Assembly: GCA_014190515.1 (NCBI GenBank)
Contig: BJGN01000013.1
Coordinates: 1-39,901 of the forward strand
Length of the DNA: 39,901 nt
Direction: 5' to 3'
DNA from: Bacteroidota bacterium
GTDB taxonomy: Bacteria; Bacteroidota; Bacteroidia; Chitinophagales; Saprospiraceae
Position 1 is the first letter of the stretch. The number at the start of each line of letters is the position of its first letter. The position numbers were made by a program, and so were the translations under genes. This document shows, piece by piece, positions 18,736 to 27,007 of the stretch. The notes beneath the pieces were generated by a model. The model ran no database searches and had not been told where the DNA came from. It saw only the letters and a program-made list of their open reading frames with translations.

Positions 18736-19251
18736 TTAGATATCTTTTGCTTTTTTAAAAATAGGCACCGTTGAGCACGGTTCACCAAAGAAAATACTTG
18801 ATGCTATAGGTTGTAAAAATTGTACCGCGGCCGTATAAGCAGAAGCGGGAACCGCCTTTTCACTACAACCCTTCAGAACCATTTTTTTTTCCGCATAATC
18901 CTCCCTTTTCCATTGAGAAATTACCTTATCATAATGGGCTGAAAGAAAAGTATCCTTATCGCCCTGAAAAATAGCCTTTGCATAAGGTGCGGCATAGGCA
19001 GCGACCAACATATAGGACCATAAAGGTAAAATGGCATCGACGGAACAAACAATAAGCAGGTTTTTATCCTTATATACAGCCCAGTCAATTTCCTTTAATG
19101 CTGTTCTAAAATCTTTTTCCTTTAGAATTAACCCTTGAAAAAGATAATCCTTTATGTCAAAATAAACAAAATCACCCTCAGGGTAAAATTTTTCTAAATC
19201 GATAGTGAGTAATCCACTATTAACTACCTTATTAACTAATGTTGATTCCAT
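18736..19251 (-). CDS. DUF2480 family protein
   Basis: 171 aa without signal peptide. The pattern IDLEKFYPEGDFVYFDIKDYL at the start and the GEPCSTVPIFKK end match what I know of the Bacteroidota-specific DUF2480. Cysteines at KGCSEK and GEPCST are notable. Function is unknown. It is tightly packed between scpB (8 bases) and the lytic transglycosylase (3 bases), so it is surely co-transcribed with them. Confidence 0.82.
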   Translation of the reverse strand: MESTLVNKVVNSGLLTIDLEKFYPEGDFVYFDIKDYLFQGLILKEKDFRTALKEIDWAVYKDKNLLIVCSVDAILPLWSYMLVAAYAAPYAKAIFQGDKDTFLSAHYDKVISQWKREDYAEKKMVLKGCSEKAVPASAYTAAVQFLQPIASSIFFGEPCSTVPIFKKAKDI

Positions 19252-19259
19252 ATTACGTA

Positions 19260-19832
19260 TTAATTTTCCAAAAAGTCTGATTCCTCACCCGCTGTAAATT
19301 CATGTTCTCTAAATTCTTTAGGAAGGGGAAGCTCTTTCAAACTGTTAATACCAAAATAATGTAAGAATTTTTCACCCGTGGCATATAACAATGGTCTTCC
19401 AGGTCCTTCACTTCTACCTGAAATAAGAATCAGCTCCTTTTCAAGTAACTTCTGAACAGCATAATCACAATTAACGCCTCTGATTCTTTCCAATTCCAAT
19501 TTACTTACAGGTTGTTTATAAGCAATGATAGAGAGCGTTTCTAAGGAAGCCTTTGAAAGTTTTTTCCTTGTTTTATTCCTAAGAAATACATTTAAGGTAC
19601 CATGAAAAGTAGGTTTAGTTAAAAACTGAAAACAGTTTCCCGATTGAATCAGTTCAAAGGAAAAGGAGTCATTCACAAAACGATTTGAAATTTCTTCAAT
19701 TCTACTCATTACCTCCTCTTCTGAGAGTGCCAACCCAAACACTTCTTCCAAACAACCTTGAATATCCTCTATACTAATTGGCTGATCAGCTGCAAAAATC
19801 AGTGCTTCAATGTGTTGTGAAATATATTCCAA
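19260..19832 (-). CDS. scpB: Segregation and condensation protein B
   Basis: 190-aa kleisin-associated subunit of the SMC-ScpAB complex, which organises and segregates the chromosome. The N-terminus (HIEALIFAADQPIS) and the second winged helix with KLSKASLETLSIIAYKQPVS and LELERIRGVNCDYAVQKLLEK are classic ScpB signatures, followed by GRPLLYATGEKFLHYFGI. No in-frame ATG fits the conserved N-terminus; the start is probably the TTG at 19830-19832, 15 bases after the upstream gene. scpA and smc are not in the window. Confidence 0.96.
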   Translation of the reverse strand: MEYISQHIEALIFAADQPISIEDIQGCLEEVFGLALSEEEVMSRIEEISNRFVNDSFSFELIQSGNCFQFLTKPTFHGTLNVFLRNKTRKKLSKASLETLSIIAYKQPVSKLELERIRGVNCDYAVQKLLEKELILISGRSEGPGRPLLYATGEKFLHYFGINSLKELPLPKEFREHEFTAGEESDFLEN

Positions 19833-19847
19833 TGTGAAAAATTTTAA

Positions 19848-21293
19848 TTAAAAGGAATAGCAACGGAAAAGATTACTTTTTTTTCCACCACTTCCTTTAC
19901 TTTGTTTAATATTACCGTAAAATAGGGGAAGTTGCAAAGCAAAATAAAAATCAGACCCTGTAAAGGACGATATTGTCACCCAACTTTTTATATTATCTGA
20001 GCCAATGGTCAATGGACCGGCCCGAAAAGCTAAACCTGCTGAAAACAGTTGTCTATTGGATAAAGTCAGCGGTATTTTGACGGCCCAAAAACCTGATTCC
20101 CAGGAAGGCATAACCATAACGGTTTCTATGGATTGAATATTTTTAATAGCCTTCAACAGGGGAATATTTGCAAAAGAAGAGATAAAGAAAGAGCTGCCAA
20201 CGGAGAAGCCACCTTGAAAATTAAACGATGTTGGCAGCAACATATTAAAATTACTTCCTGATACGCCCGCCAATGAACTACCCAAAATATCTGTGCTAAG
20301 CAAATTTCCCGCTTGAATTACATTTCCCCTCGATATGGCATTTATATAATCGGAACCATCGTGCACAGAAACGCCGGTAGAAGTTACTTTATACGTCGTA
20401 GTATTTGAATTAAAACCTATATACCCAATATCGTTAAGGGCGGCACCAACAAACCACCTACCTTCCCCCTCTGCCAAACGAGCGCCAATATCCAACCCCA
20501 TTCCAAAACCATTCAATGATTTTCTAATGCCACCATTTATAGGATTTCTGGACCAAACAGAGAAACCCATATCGCCATCCACATTAGATAAATTAAAATT
20601 ATTATTTGGTCGTTGAGAAATATTGAGCTCTGTTTTACTGTCAACAAAAGCCGACATCATTGGCAAAATAAACTTCACGGCAGTACCCACAGAAAGGACA
20701 TTAAAGCCAACTATTTTTTTAATATTTAGAGTAAGAGGAATTTCAGTATAAACGGCGCCACTTAAATTAAAAGGGCCTATCGGATAGGTAGAAAAAAAGG
20801 CTTGTTCAGCATGAGTAAAAGGTATCATTCCCTCCGGAATCTTAAAAGCACCTATATTTCCTTTCACCCGGAATCCTAATCCAATGGAAAAATTTTCATT
20901 TATGGCCACTATTGCTGAAGGACCTTCTATTACAAAAGAGCCATAAGCCCACTGATTTTTCAACGTATCCTGAAAAAAACCTTTCAACGTGTCTGGGGTG
21001 CCAGTAAAATTGCCAGGATATTTGACTCTACCCCGTGGATAGTTTATGATCAGCCCGTTCTGTCGGGGAAGTAACTGAAATGCATTGGTATTACTAACTC
21101 CTAACATATTATTGCTTGCAAAAACGCCACCTTGAATCAAATTGAATGCAGTTCCTTCAGGTGAGGCTGCAGGATTAAGCATCATTTGGTAAAGGTTGGT
21201 ATATTTCCCCATCCTCAGACCTTGTTGGAACTGCCCCGAAGCAAGATTCACAAAAAGACAAGAACTAATCAGGAAAAACAGGGTCTTCTTCAT
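19848..21293 (-). CDS. DUF5723-like outer-membrane protein
   Basis: 481 aa from the ATG at 21293 (MKKTLFFLIS); upstream codons are open but have no role as a signal peptide. A clear signal sequence is followed by a mature chain of strand-like, Gly/aromatic-rich segments (LGFRVKGNIGAFKIP, GVGLDIGARLAEGEGRWFVG-like order), as expected of a beta-barrel. The early motif LNPAASP resembles the NPA found near the N-terminus of DUF5723 and OmpP1/PorV-type proteins. It is the first gene of the scpB-DUF2480-transglycosylase run. Function unknown; DUF assignment moderate. Confidence 0.7.
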   Translation of the reverse strand: MKKTLFFLISSCLFVNLASGQFQQGLRMGKYTNLYQMMLNPAASPEGTAFNLIQGGVFASNNMLGVSNTNAFQLLPRQNGLIINYPRGRVKYPGNFTGTPDTLKGFFQDTLKNQWAYGSFVIEGPSAIVAINENFSIGLGFRVKGNIGAFKIPEGMIPFTHAEQAFFSTYPIGPFNLSGAVYTEIPLTLNIKKIVGFNVLSVGTAVKFILPMMSAFVDSKTELNISQRPNNNFNLSNVDGDMGFSVWSRNPINGGIRKSLNGFGMGLDIGARLAEGEGRWFVGAALNDIGYIGFNSNTTTYKVTSTGVSVHDGSDYINAISRGNVIQAGNLLSTDILGSSLAGVSGSNFNMLLPTSFNFQGGFSVGSSFFISSFANIPLLKAIKNIQSIETVMVMPSWESGFWAVKIPLTLSNRQLFSAGLAFRAGPLTIGSDNIKSWVTISSFTGSDFYFALQLPLFYGNIKQSKGSGGKKSNLFRCYSF

Positions 21294-21384
21294 AAATAAT
21301 ATGGTATTGAGTACAATATCCAAAAAAAACAAGGAAAAGGCAAATTTTTACAGGCTAAACCAAATAATTAAACACTTTAAGATT

Positions 21385-21843
21385 TTATTCATTTACTATT
21401 CGCGTTGAGTGAAGCATTTCCAGCTTCCATCCATTTTCTGTTAAAATGGCCGTTGCGCTTTCTAACCAATGAGCCTTTCTACTGATTTTATTATCCGATG
21501 AGAATGTAGCATAGTTTTGGTAAGCAATCCAAGCCATTTTGTTTGCGATTTTAATTTCAATAACCTCAATGGTATTAGTTCGTTTTAGATTCGGTTTCCG
21601 AAGCATGGCATTATCCAAATAATTTTTAATAGAATCGTTATTCCAAACTTCTCCATTTTCCAAAAGCAGGAAGTCTTTAGTGTAGTATTTATCAATATTT
21701 TCAGCATCTAATTTAGACCATATTTCGTCAAATGATTCAATGACTAAATTTTTAACACGTGTTTTATCTGTTTCATTTGAATCTTGACAGAAGGATATCG
21801 TTGAAAAAAACATCATCAAAATGATGAAGTTAAGTCTTTTCAT
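21385..21843 (-). CDS. NTF2-like / DUF4440-type secreted protein
   Basis: 152 aa with a signal peptide ending near FCQ (about residue 19). The remainder has the cone-shaped NTF2/SnoaL-like pattern: an initial helix pair (VIESFDEIWSKLDAENIDKYYTKDFLLLENG), then strands with WIAYQNYATF and a final W-LEMLHSTRI strand pair. These proteins are usually small-molecule binders or isomerase/ketosteroid-like enzymes, but no catalytic residue is identifiable. Not in an evident operon; gap of about 80 bases on the alpha/beta hydrolase side. Confidence 0.75.
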   Translation of the reverse strand: MKRLNFIILMMFFSTISFCQDSNETDKTRVKNLVIESFDEIWSKLDAENIDKYYTKDFLLLENGEVWNNDSIKNYLDNAMLRKPNLKRTNTIEVIEIKIANKMAWIAYQNYATFSSDNKISRKAHWLESATAILTENGWKLEMLHSTRIVNE

Positions 21844-21924
21844 TTTTGCTATTTTTAAAATATTACTAACAAATAAACATTAATTATTTGGAGCACTACC
21901 TATGTCGTCTTATTAGGAACAAGT

Positions 21925-22833
21925 TCAATATTTTGACAGCCAATGAATTAGTCTATCAGGCCAATAATCAGTAGTAGTTTTGTTTTTCAGACCAAATCCA
22001 TGGCCACCTTCCGGATAGAGATGCATTTCTACCTTTAAACCGTGTGAAATAGCAGATTGGTAATACAAAATACTATTTTGAACTGAAACGGTTTTATCAT
22101 CAGCTGCATGAACAAGAAAAGCGGGAGGAGTATTAGCAGTTATTTGTTTTTCAGTAGAAAATGTATTAATCAATGTTGAATCTGGTTTTTCACCGAGTAA
22201 ATTACGTCTGGAGCCAGCGTGCATGAATGGTTCAGTAAAAGCAATCACTGGATAAATAAGAATACTAAAATCGGGTCTTCCGGAAATATTATCCGTAGGA
22301 ATATCAACTATATTTTTATCAAATAAAGTGGATGTGGTAGCTGCTAAATGTCCACCGGCAGAAAAGCCCATAACCCCAACCCGGTTCTTATTTAATTTCC
22401 ACTCTTCTGACTTACTCCTGATATACCTGATTCCTTCCAATGCATCTCTTAAGGGTGCCAGGTGCTTTTGAGTACAATACTTATCATTTGGAATCCGATA
22501 TCTGAGTATAATCGCCGTAATCCCATGTTTATTTAAAAATTTAGCCACATCAATACCTTCATGATCAAAAGCAGTGCCTGAATATCCACCGCCTGGTAGA
22601 ACTAGAACTGCCTGACCATTTGCATTTTCAGGTTGAAACAAAGTAAGGATTGGAACAGATGTTTTCCGAAAAAAGCGGATACCATCAGGTCTGGTTTCTA
22701 TCTCCTCCTGATTCTCTGCTGGCAGTGAATAAGGTATGTTTCCATTATATAATGGAAATTCCTTTTGACCTGAAAGCGATCCGTGAAAGAGTAAGCTACC
22801 AATCATAAATAAAAATAGGGCCCTTATAAACAT
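21925..22833 (-). CDS. Alpha/beta hydrolase (esterase, acetylxylan-esterase-like)
   Basis: 302 aa with a signal peptide (about 1-22). Oxyanion-hole segment LPGGGYSG lies at 79-86; the nucleophile elbow GFSAGGH puts the serine at Ser158; Asp246 in ADDKTV and His278 in GGHGFG complete a plausible triad. The pattern fits the BD-FAE/acetylxylan-esterase-like branch of Bacteroidota, often involved in removing acetyl groups from plant polysaccharides, but the substrate is not known. It is secreted to the periplasm or beyond and divergent from the PqqB-like gene. Confidence 0.9.
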   Translation of the reverse strand: MFIRALFLFMIGSLLFHGSLSGQKEFPLYNGNIPYSLPAENQEEIETRPDGIRFFRKTSVPILTLFQPENANGQAVLVLPGGGYSGTAFDHEGIDVAKFLNKHGITAIILRYRIPNDKYCTQKHLAPLRDALEGIRYIRSKSEEWKLNKNRVGVMGFSAGGHLAATTSTLFDKNIVDIPTDNISGRPDFSILIYPVIAFTEPFMHAGSRRNLLGEKPDSTLINTFSTEKQITANTPPAFLVHAADDKTVSVQNSILYYQSAISHGLKVEMHLYPEGGHGFGLKNKTTTDYWPDRLIHWLSKY

Positions 22834-22877
22834 GGTTTATTCAATTTGCGTATTTATATTCATGAAAAATACGAAAA

Positions 22878-23810
22878 ATGCGGCACCAAATCCTATTATT
22901 ACTATATTTTATTGTCACTAATTTATTTCCCAACCAAAGTACAGGACAGGATAAAGAATCTTTTTTAGTTGTTTTAGGAGTTGCACAAGATGGAGGTTTT
23001 CCTCAGGCAGGCTGCAAAAAATCGTGTTGTGAAAAAAGTTGGATTAATTTAAACCAAAGGGAATATGTGAGTTGTGTCGCCTGGGTTGACCCAATTCGAA
23101 AAAAATACTGGTTATTTGATGCCACGCCTGATATGCCTGAACAAATGCATTATTTATCGAAGAAATATAACGTCGAACTAGCTGGTATTTTTTTAACGCA
23201 TGCACACATAGGTCATTACACAGGACTCACGCATTTGGGTAGAGAAGTTATGGGGACGAAAAATATTCCCGTTTTTGCGCTTCCGCGAATGCACCAATAT
23301 CTATCTGAACATGGGCCCTGGAAGCAATTGGTGGAATTAAGAAATATTCAATTAATCCCTCTGGAAGCAGATGTACCTATTCAAATAGCGGATTGGTTTG
23401 AAGTAACGTCCATAAAAGTACCTCACAGGGATGAGTTTTCTGAAACGGCCGGTTTTATTGTTAAAGGCAATGTAAAATCCTTTTTTTATTTACCCGACAT
23501 CGATAAATGGGAGAAATGGGATCGTTCGATTGAAAAATATATTAGCGAAACGAATTACTCCTTCTTAGATGGCACTTTTTATAATTCCCTGGAATTACCC
23601 GGTAGAAATATGTCTGAAATACCCCACCCTTTTATCATTGAAAGTATGGAAAAATGGAAAGATTTAACCCTCACCGAAAAAAATAAAATCCACTTTATTC
23701 ATTTGAATCATACCAACCCCCTACTCCAAAAAAATCATCCCTATAAAAAACAACTATTTCTGTCTGGATACAACATTGCAAAAATGGGGGATATCTATTA
23801 TGATCGATAA
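22878..23810 (+). CDS. MBL-fold metallo-hydrolase, PqqB-like
   Basis: 310 aa. A signal-like N-terminus (1-23) precedes LGVAQDGGFPQAGCKKSCC, the start of the PqqB-like MBL subgroup. The metal-binding loop is THAHIGHYTGL (His108, His110, His113); the Asp of the canonical HxHxDH is Gly here, a substitution I believe common in this subgroup. Further ligands are likely His214-region (VPHRDEF) and HLNHTN near the C-terminus. It probably hydrolyses an ester or phosphodiester, but the substrate is unknown and there are no pqq genes nearby. Its stop codon falls at the edge of a small repeat duplication. Confidence 0.85.
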   Translation: MRHQILLLLYFIVTNLFPNQSTGQDKESFLVVLGVAQDGGFPQAGCKKSCCEKSWINLNQREYVSCVAWVDPIRKKYWLFDATPDMPEQMHYLSKKYNVELAGIFLTHAHIGHYTGLTHLGREVMGTKNIPVFALPRMHQYLSEHGPWKQLVELRNIQLIPLEADVPIQIADWFEVTSIKVPHRDEFSETAGFIVKGNVKSFFYLPDIDKWEKWDRSIEKYISETNYSFLDGTFYNSLELPGRNMSEIPHPFIIESMEKWKDLTLTEKNKIHFIHLNHTNPLLQKNHPYKKQLFLSGYNIAKMGDIYYDR

Positions 23811-23872
23811 TGGAGATGATGATTTGGCATTGACAGGTATTTGTTGAATAATGGAGATTTGGCATTGACAGG
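23806..23872. repeat. Short local duplication at the gene 3' end
   Basis: The segment ATAATGGAGAT... GATTTGGCATTGACAGG occurs twice: at 23806-23837 (including the stop codon of the upstream gene) and in a slightly shortened form at about 23848-23872. The 17-base core GATTTGGCATTGACAGG is identical in both (23821-23837 and 23856-23872). It marks the beginning of a repeat-rich convergent gap. Confidence 0.8.
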
Positions 23873-23883
23873 CAAGAGACATG

Positions 23884-23962
23884 TGAATCCGCTGGATTCA
23901 TGAAACAGGTAAGAATGGGATACCCGTAGGGATACCCAATGGACATAATCCCGGAGGGATTA
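23884..23962. repeat. Small palindromic elements with 3-base loops
   Basis: Two perfect 7-bp hairpins with 3-base loops: TGAATCC-GCT-GGATTCA (23884-23900) and TAATCCC-GGA-GGGATTA (23946-23962). Between them the 9-mer GGGATACCC occurs twice, 3 bases apart (23917-23925 and 23929-23937). They resemble the short palindromes scattered in Bacteroidota intergenic DNA; mobility is not shown. Confidence 0.65.
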
Positions 23963-24000
23963 CACGTCTATAGCTTTTTGTGAAACCTCCCCAATGGCAG

Positions 24001-24072
24001 AATCCGATCATTGGATGTGAAACATCCCGATATCATAATCCAATCATTGGATGTGAAACATCCCTATATCAA
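24001..24072. repeat. Two tandem 36-bp repeat units with overlapping hairpins
   Basis: Units 24001-24036 and 24037-24072 agree at 33 of 36 bases. Each unit can form two hairpins with 3-base loops that share the same GGAT: ATCC(G/A)A-TCA-TTGGAT and GGATGT-GAA-ACATCC. In the first unit one pair is a G·T, in the second an A-T, so pairing is kept. A degenerate partial third copy (TGTGAAAC followed by CTCCCC) lies at about 23979-24000. The units lie between two convergent genes, so they may act on transcript ends. Confidence 0.75.
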
Positions 24073-24085
24073 ATTGAGATCATGA

Positions 24086-25516
24086 TTAATCAACGGTTCT
24101 GATGGTGGTGGATTCCTGGATCCAGCAACCCACATAAAATTTTTCACCCGTTTTCAGTCCACGAATAAAAACATCCTCTTTATTGGGCATAAAGCGAGTA
24201 TATTGATTAATCATTTTGTTTGCTTCTGCTGCAAACGAGGGATCTATATTTCTGGCTTTAACCCAGGTATCTACAGCTACCCAAACGACCACTTGACTAT
24301 CCCAACCTCTTCCCGGACCGCAAAGAGGTCCACTAGAGGCATACATTCGTCCGATAAGAATATAAGGCTCACCCCAATTTGGTCTTGCTGCTGCGGCCTC
24401 CAAAGCAAATTGTCTTGCCTTCGTAAAATTCTTCATGTGAACATAATACACCTTTGCAGCTAAAAGAATGAGCTCGCCCTTTTTTTTCACATCATTTACT
24501 TCTTTTGAAGCTTTCAGAAAACCCTCAATTGCACACGGATAATCAGCATCCCTAAGACAGCTGAAGGCTAGTTCTGCGGGACCCTTTTCTGGGGCACATT
24601 TTTCATTTCCTTTTTGAATTAACGCGGCAAATTTTTCTTCTACATCAGAACATCCTGCAAATTTTAACCTGCTATAAACTTCTCTAATAACTTCACAATC
24701 GTCGGAAGCAGCTAAAAACTGCGGATAATATTTATCCATGAAATAATTACAATCGTAAAAACCTTTCACCGTTTCGAAAACCTCCATTCTGAGTGGCAAA
24801 TATTCTTCGATAACTTTCCATCGCGCGCAAGATGAGCCTGTACATTCTGCTAAACCCTTTTTTAGTCTGTTAGATAACGCTAAAGAATACTTTCTTGCTT
24901 CCTCCAAAGGTATTTCATTTGAAAAATATAAATCGACCAGCAGAGAAGTGAATGGATTCAGCACAAAATCGGGGACTTCCTCCCCATCAATATCCCATGC
25001 TTTTTTAAAAAGGTCATAAATTTCCTTTTTTGAAGCCCTTTGTTGATAAGTAAAAAACAGATCGAAACCTTTACGGGCGGGGACATATCCACCTGCCGGA
25101 TAACATTCTTCGATTCTGTCATACAAAGCAAATATTTTATTTATCCACTCTTCTTTTTTTAGAGAATCCTTCTCGAGTTTTAAAAAATGTTCATAAAAAC
25201 GAATACCATCTGACAGAACTGTATTTCTTTTACCATCAGCGGCGGGTGCCAATTCATAAACCTTTAGCCAGTATTCATACGCCTGATTCCAATCGGTATC
25301 TTTTAAAAAATCTCTGTAAAGGACAAAACTTCGCAACGCCTCCTGAGGATTCTCCGACTGATCAAAAGTGGCACAAAACCCTTTAGGTCTCTCTACTTTA
25401 GGCAAGGTATCAGTGACGGGTACATTTTCCGTGGTAGTGACCACCTTCATTTTAGGTGAGCAACTTAAAAAGGCTATTAGTAATAACAGATAAGAAAAAA
25501 AGCTAAAGAACTTCAT
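24086..25516 (-). CDS. TPR lipoprotein, paralogue of the upstream TPR protein
   Basis: 476 aa from the ATG at 25514-25516 (MKFFSFFSYL); the open frame extends 15 codons upstream without a family-like start. The signal ends in a lipobox (AFLSC), giving a lipidated Cys at about residue 19. The mature protein is TPR/helix-rich (AYEYWLKVYELAPAADGKRN; ARQFALEAAAARPNWGEPYILIGRMY) with conserved cysteines (YDCNYF, AGCSD, VGCWI). It closely mirrors the neighbouring 469-aa protein through its whole length, including the ARNID and GCWI(Q/G)E(S/T) end. Likely periplasmic or outer-membrane scaffold; role unknown. A terminator separates the two genes. Confidence 0.85.
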   Translation of the reverse strand: MKFFSFFSYLLLLIAFLSCSPKMKVVTTTENVPVTDTLPKVERPKGFCATFDQSENPQEALRSFVLYRDFLKDTDWNQAYEYWLKVYELAPAADGKRNTVLSDGIRFYEHFLKLEKDSLKKEEWINKIFALYDRIEECYPAGGYVPARKGFDLFFTYQQRASKKEIYDLFKKAWDIDGEEVPDFVLNPFTSLLVDLYFSNEIPLEEARKYSLALSNRLKKGLAECTGSSCARWKVIEEYLPLRMEVFETVKGFYDCNYFMDKYYPQFLAASDDCEVIREVYSRLKFAGCSDVEEKFAALIQKGNEKCAPEKGPAELAFSCLRDADYPCAIEGFLKASKEVNDVKKKGELILLAAKVYYVHMKNFTKARQFALEAAAARPNWGEPYILIGRMYASSGPLCGPGRGWDSQVVVWVAVDTWVKARNIDPSFAAEANKMINQYTRFMPNKEDVFIRGLKTGEKFYVGCWIQESTTIRTVD

Positions 25517-25534
25517 AGGAAAAAATTTAAAAGT

Positions 25535-25568
25535 AAAGGCCTTGTCCCGAAAGAGGAACAAGGCCTTT
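25535..25568 (-). terminator. Intrinsic terminator between the two TPR paralogues
   Basis: An 11-bp perfect stem (25535-25545 and 25558-25568, AAAGGCCTTGT/ACAAGGCCTTT) with a 12-base loop containing GAAA, followed on the minus strand by a T-rich run. It sits between the stop of the upstream TPR gene (25596) and the start of the next (25516), so the second paralogue would need read-through or its own promoter. Confidence 0.8.
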
Positions 25569-25595
25569 CGGCAAACCTAGTAAAATGGTTTGAAA

Positions 25596-27005
25596 TTAAT
25601 TATATCTAAGCGTAACTGTCTCGCCTATCCAACAACCCGTAGATACTCTGGTACCTTCTGCAATACCTCTCATGTGCGCCTCATCCTTTGGAGGAATCGA
25701 TGCACCATAGAGGGATATTTTTTTTGAAGCTTCGGCAGATACCTCTGAATCGATATTTCTTGCTTGCGCATATTTTTCTATGGCAGCGAGAACTGCTAAG
25801 CCTCTTGTGTACCCATCGGAGCCACAATTTCTACTGGTAGAAGCGTACATATCGCCAATTAAGAGATATGGCCTACCCCAATTTGACTTCAAGGAAGCAG
25901 CTTTACGTGCATTTTCCCTTGCCGGACCGTAAGATTTTAACTGACGGAACTGAATAGAAGCAATACCGAGATAATAATCAGCTTTTTTGCTTTCATCTGT
26001 TTCACTGGTAATAGCCTCTTGATATTTAGCAATAGCCTGACTAAAATTTCCTTCCTCATAAAGCTTTCTTGCGGCCATTCCAGGATTTTTAGCTAGAAAA
26101 TCCTCTTGCATAGCTGCATTCATATTAGCCGCTTTAGCCTCGTATTTAGTCTTTAACTCCACCATAATGGGGTCAGTATCAGCACAACCCTGCGTTTTCA
26201 ATTTGTTGAAAGTATAGCGAATAGTAGCTAAATCTTCTGGATTTTCCTGATAAGCTGGAACTAATTTTGCTTTAAAATAGTCACAATCGAATATTTTACC
26301 TTCAACTTCAGCCAGAGGCACCTCCATTCTTGCATACGAGGCCTCATAATATTGGCCATATTTCTCATTATTAGAAATATTGAAGTCAGCAATTTCCTGT
26401 GATTTCTCCACTAAGAATCTTGCATCAGCCTGGGTCATCAAATTATTTTTGAACATATAATTTACCACCAGACCGATAGGCTCCAAAATAATATATTCAG
26501 CAGAGTTACCCGCCTTTTCAATAGCATTTTTGAATGCTGCTGCTGTTTCTGCACTATAACCATAAGAAGGCATATAGAACATATCAAATGCCTTTCTGCT
26601 TAAAGCGTACCCAATTTCCTTTGGATAACAAACCGCCATTTGGTCATAAAGAGAAAGAATAAGTTTATCTGCTGCTAATTTAGCTGCATCATCTGTTGAT
26701 TTCTCTTTCTTAGCCTTCATTATTTCTACGCCATCCACGTAGTGATTTGCTCTTTGTCCATCGGCCATTGGGGCAATTTCGTAGGCTTTTAGCCAATTAT
26801 CATAGATAATACCGAATGATACATCATCTAATTTAGCCAAATCAGCAGCTGTTTTACCTTTTACCATCTGCCTGTAAAGTACATGAGCCTCTTTCGCTTC
26901 CGTTTCCCGAGGGTTTCCCACCCAAGAATTACACTGGGCATTAGCATTATTAAACAAAGTAAGTAAGAGGAGTAGTGGAAGAACTCCATGAAATAGAACC
27001 TTCAT
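25596..27005 (-). CDS. TPR-repeat secreted protein
   Basis: 469 aa with a signal peptide ending ANAQ (about residue 23), mature N-terminus CNSWVGNPRE. The start of the mature region has a Cys where a lipoprotein would have it, but the preceding residues (NANAQ) look like a type I signal site. TPR-like motifs are seen at ASIQFRQLKSYGPARENARKAASLKSNWG. Conserved cysteines match the downstream paralogue. The start follows the outer-membrane protein gene by only 2 bases, so it is co-transcribed with it. Probably a periplasmic partner of that barrel; inference. Confidence 0.85.
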   Translation of the reverse strand: MKVLFHGVLPLLLLLTLFNNANAQCNSWVGNPRETEAKEAHVLYRQMVKGKTAADLAKLDDVSFGIIYDNWLKAYEIAPMADGQRANHYVDGVEIMKAKKEKSTDDAAKLAADKLILSLYDQMAVCYPKEIGYALSRKAFDMFYMPSYGYSAETAAAFKNAIEKAGNSAEYIILEPIGLVVNYMFKNNLMTQADARFLVEKSQEIADFNISNNEKYGQYYEASYARMEVPLAEVEGKIFDCDYFKAKLVPAYQENPEDLATIRYTFNKLKTQGCADTDPIMVELKTKYEAKAANMNAAMQEDFLAKNPGMAARKLYEEGNFSQAIAKYQEAITSETDESKKADYYLGIASIQFRQLKSYGPARENARKAASLKSNWGRPYLLIGDMYASTSRNCGSDGYTRGLAVLAAIEKYAQARNIDSEVSAEASKKISLYGASIPPKDEAHMRGIAEGTRVSTGCWIGETVTLRYN

Positions 27006-27007
27006 AA

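Noticed and set aside
24001-24072. CRISPR array
   Set aside because: The two 36-bp units are directly adjacent without spacers, and no cas gene lies in the window.
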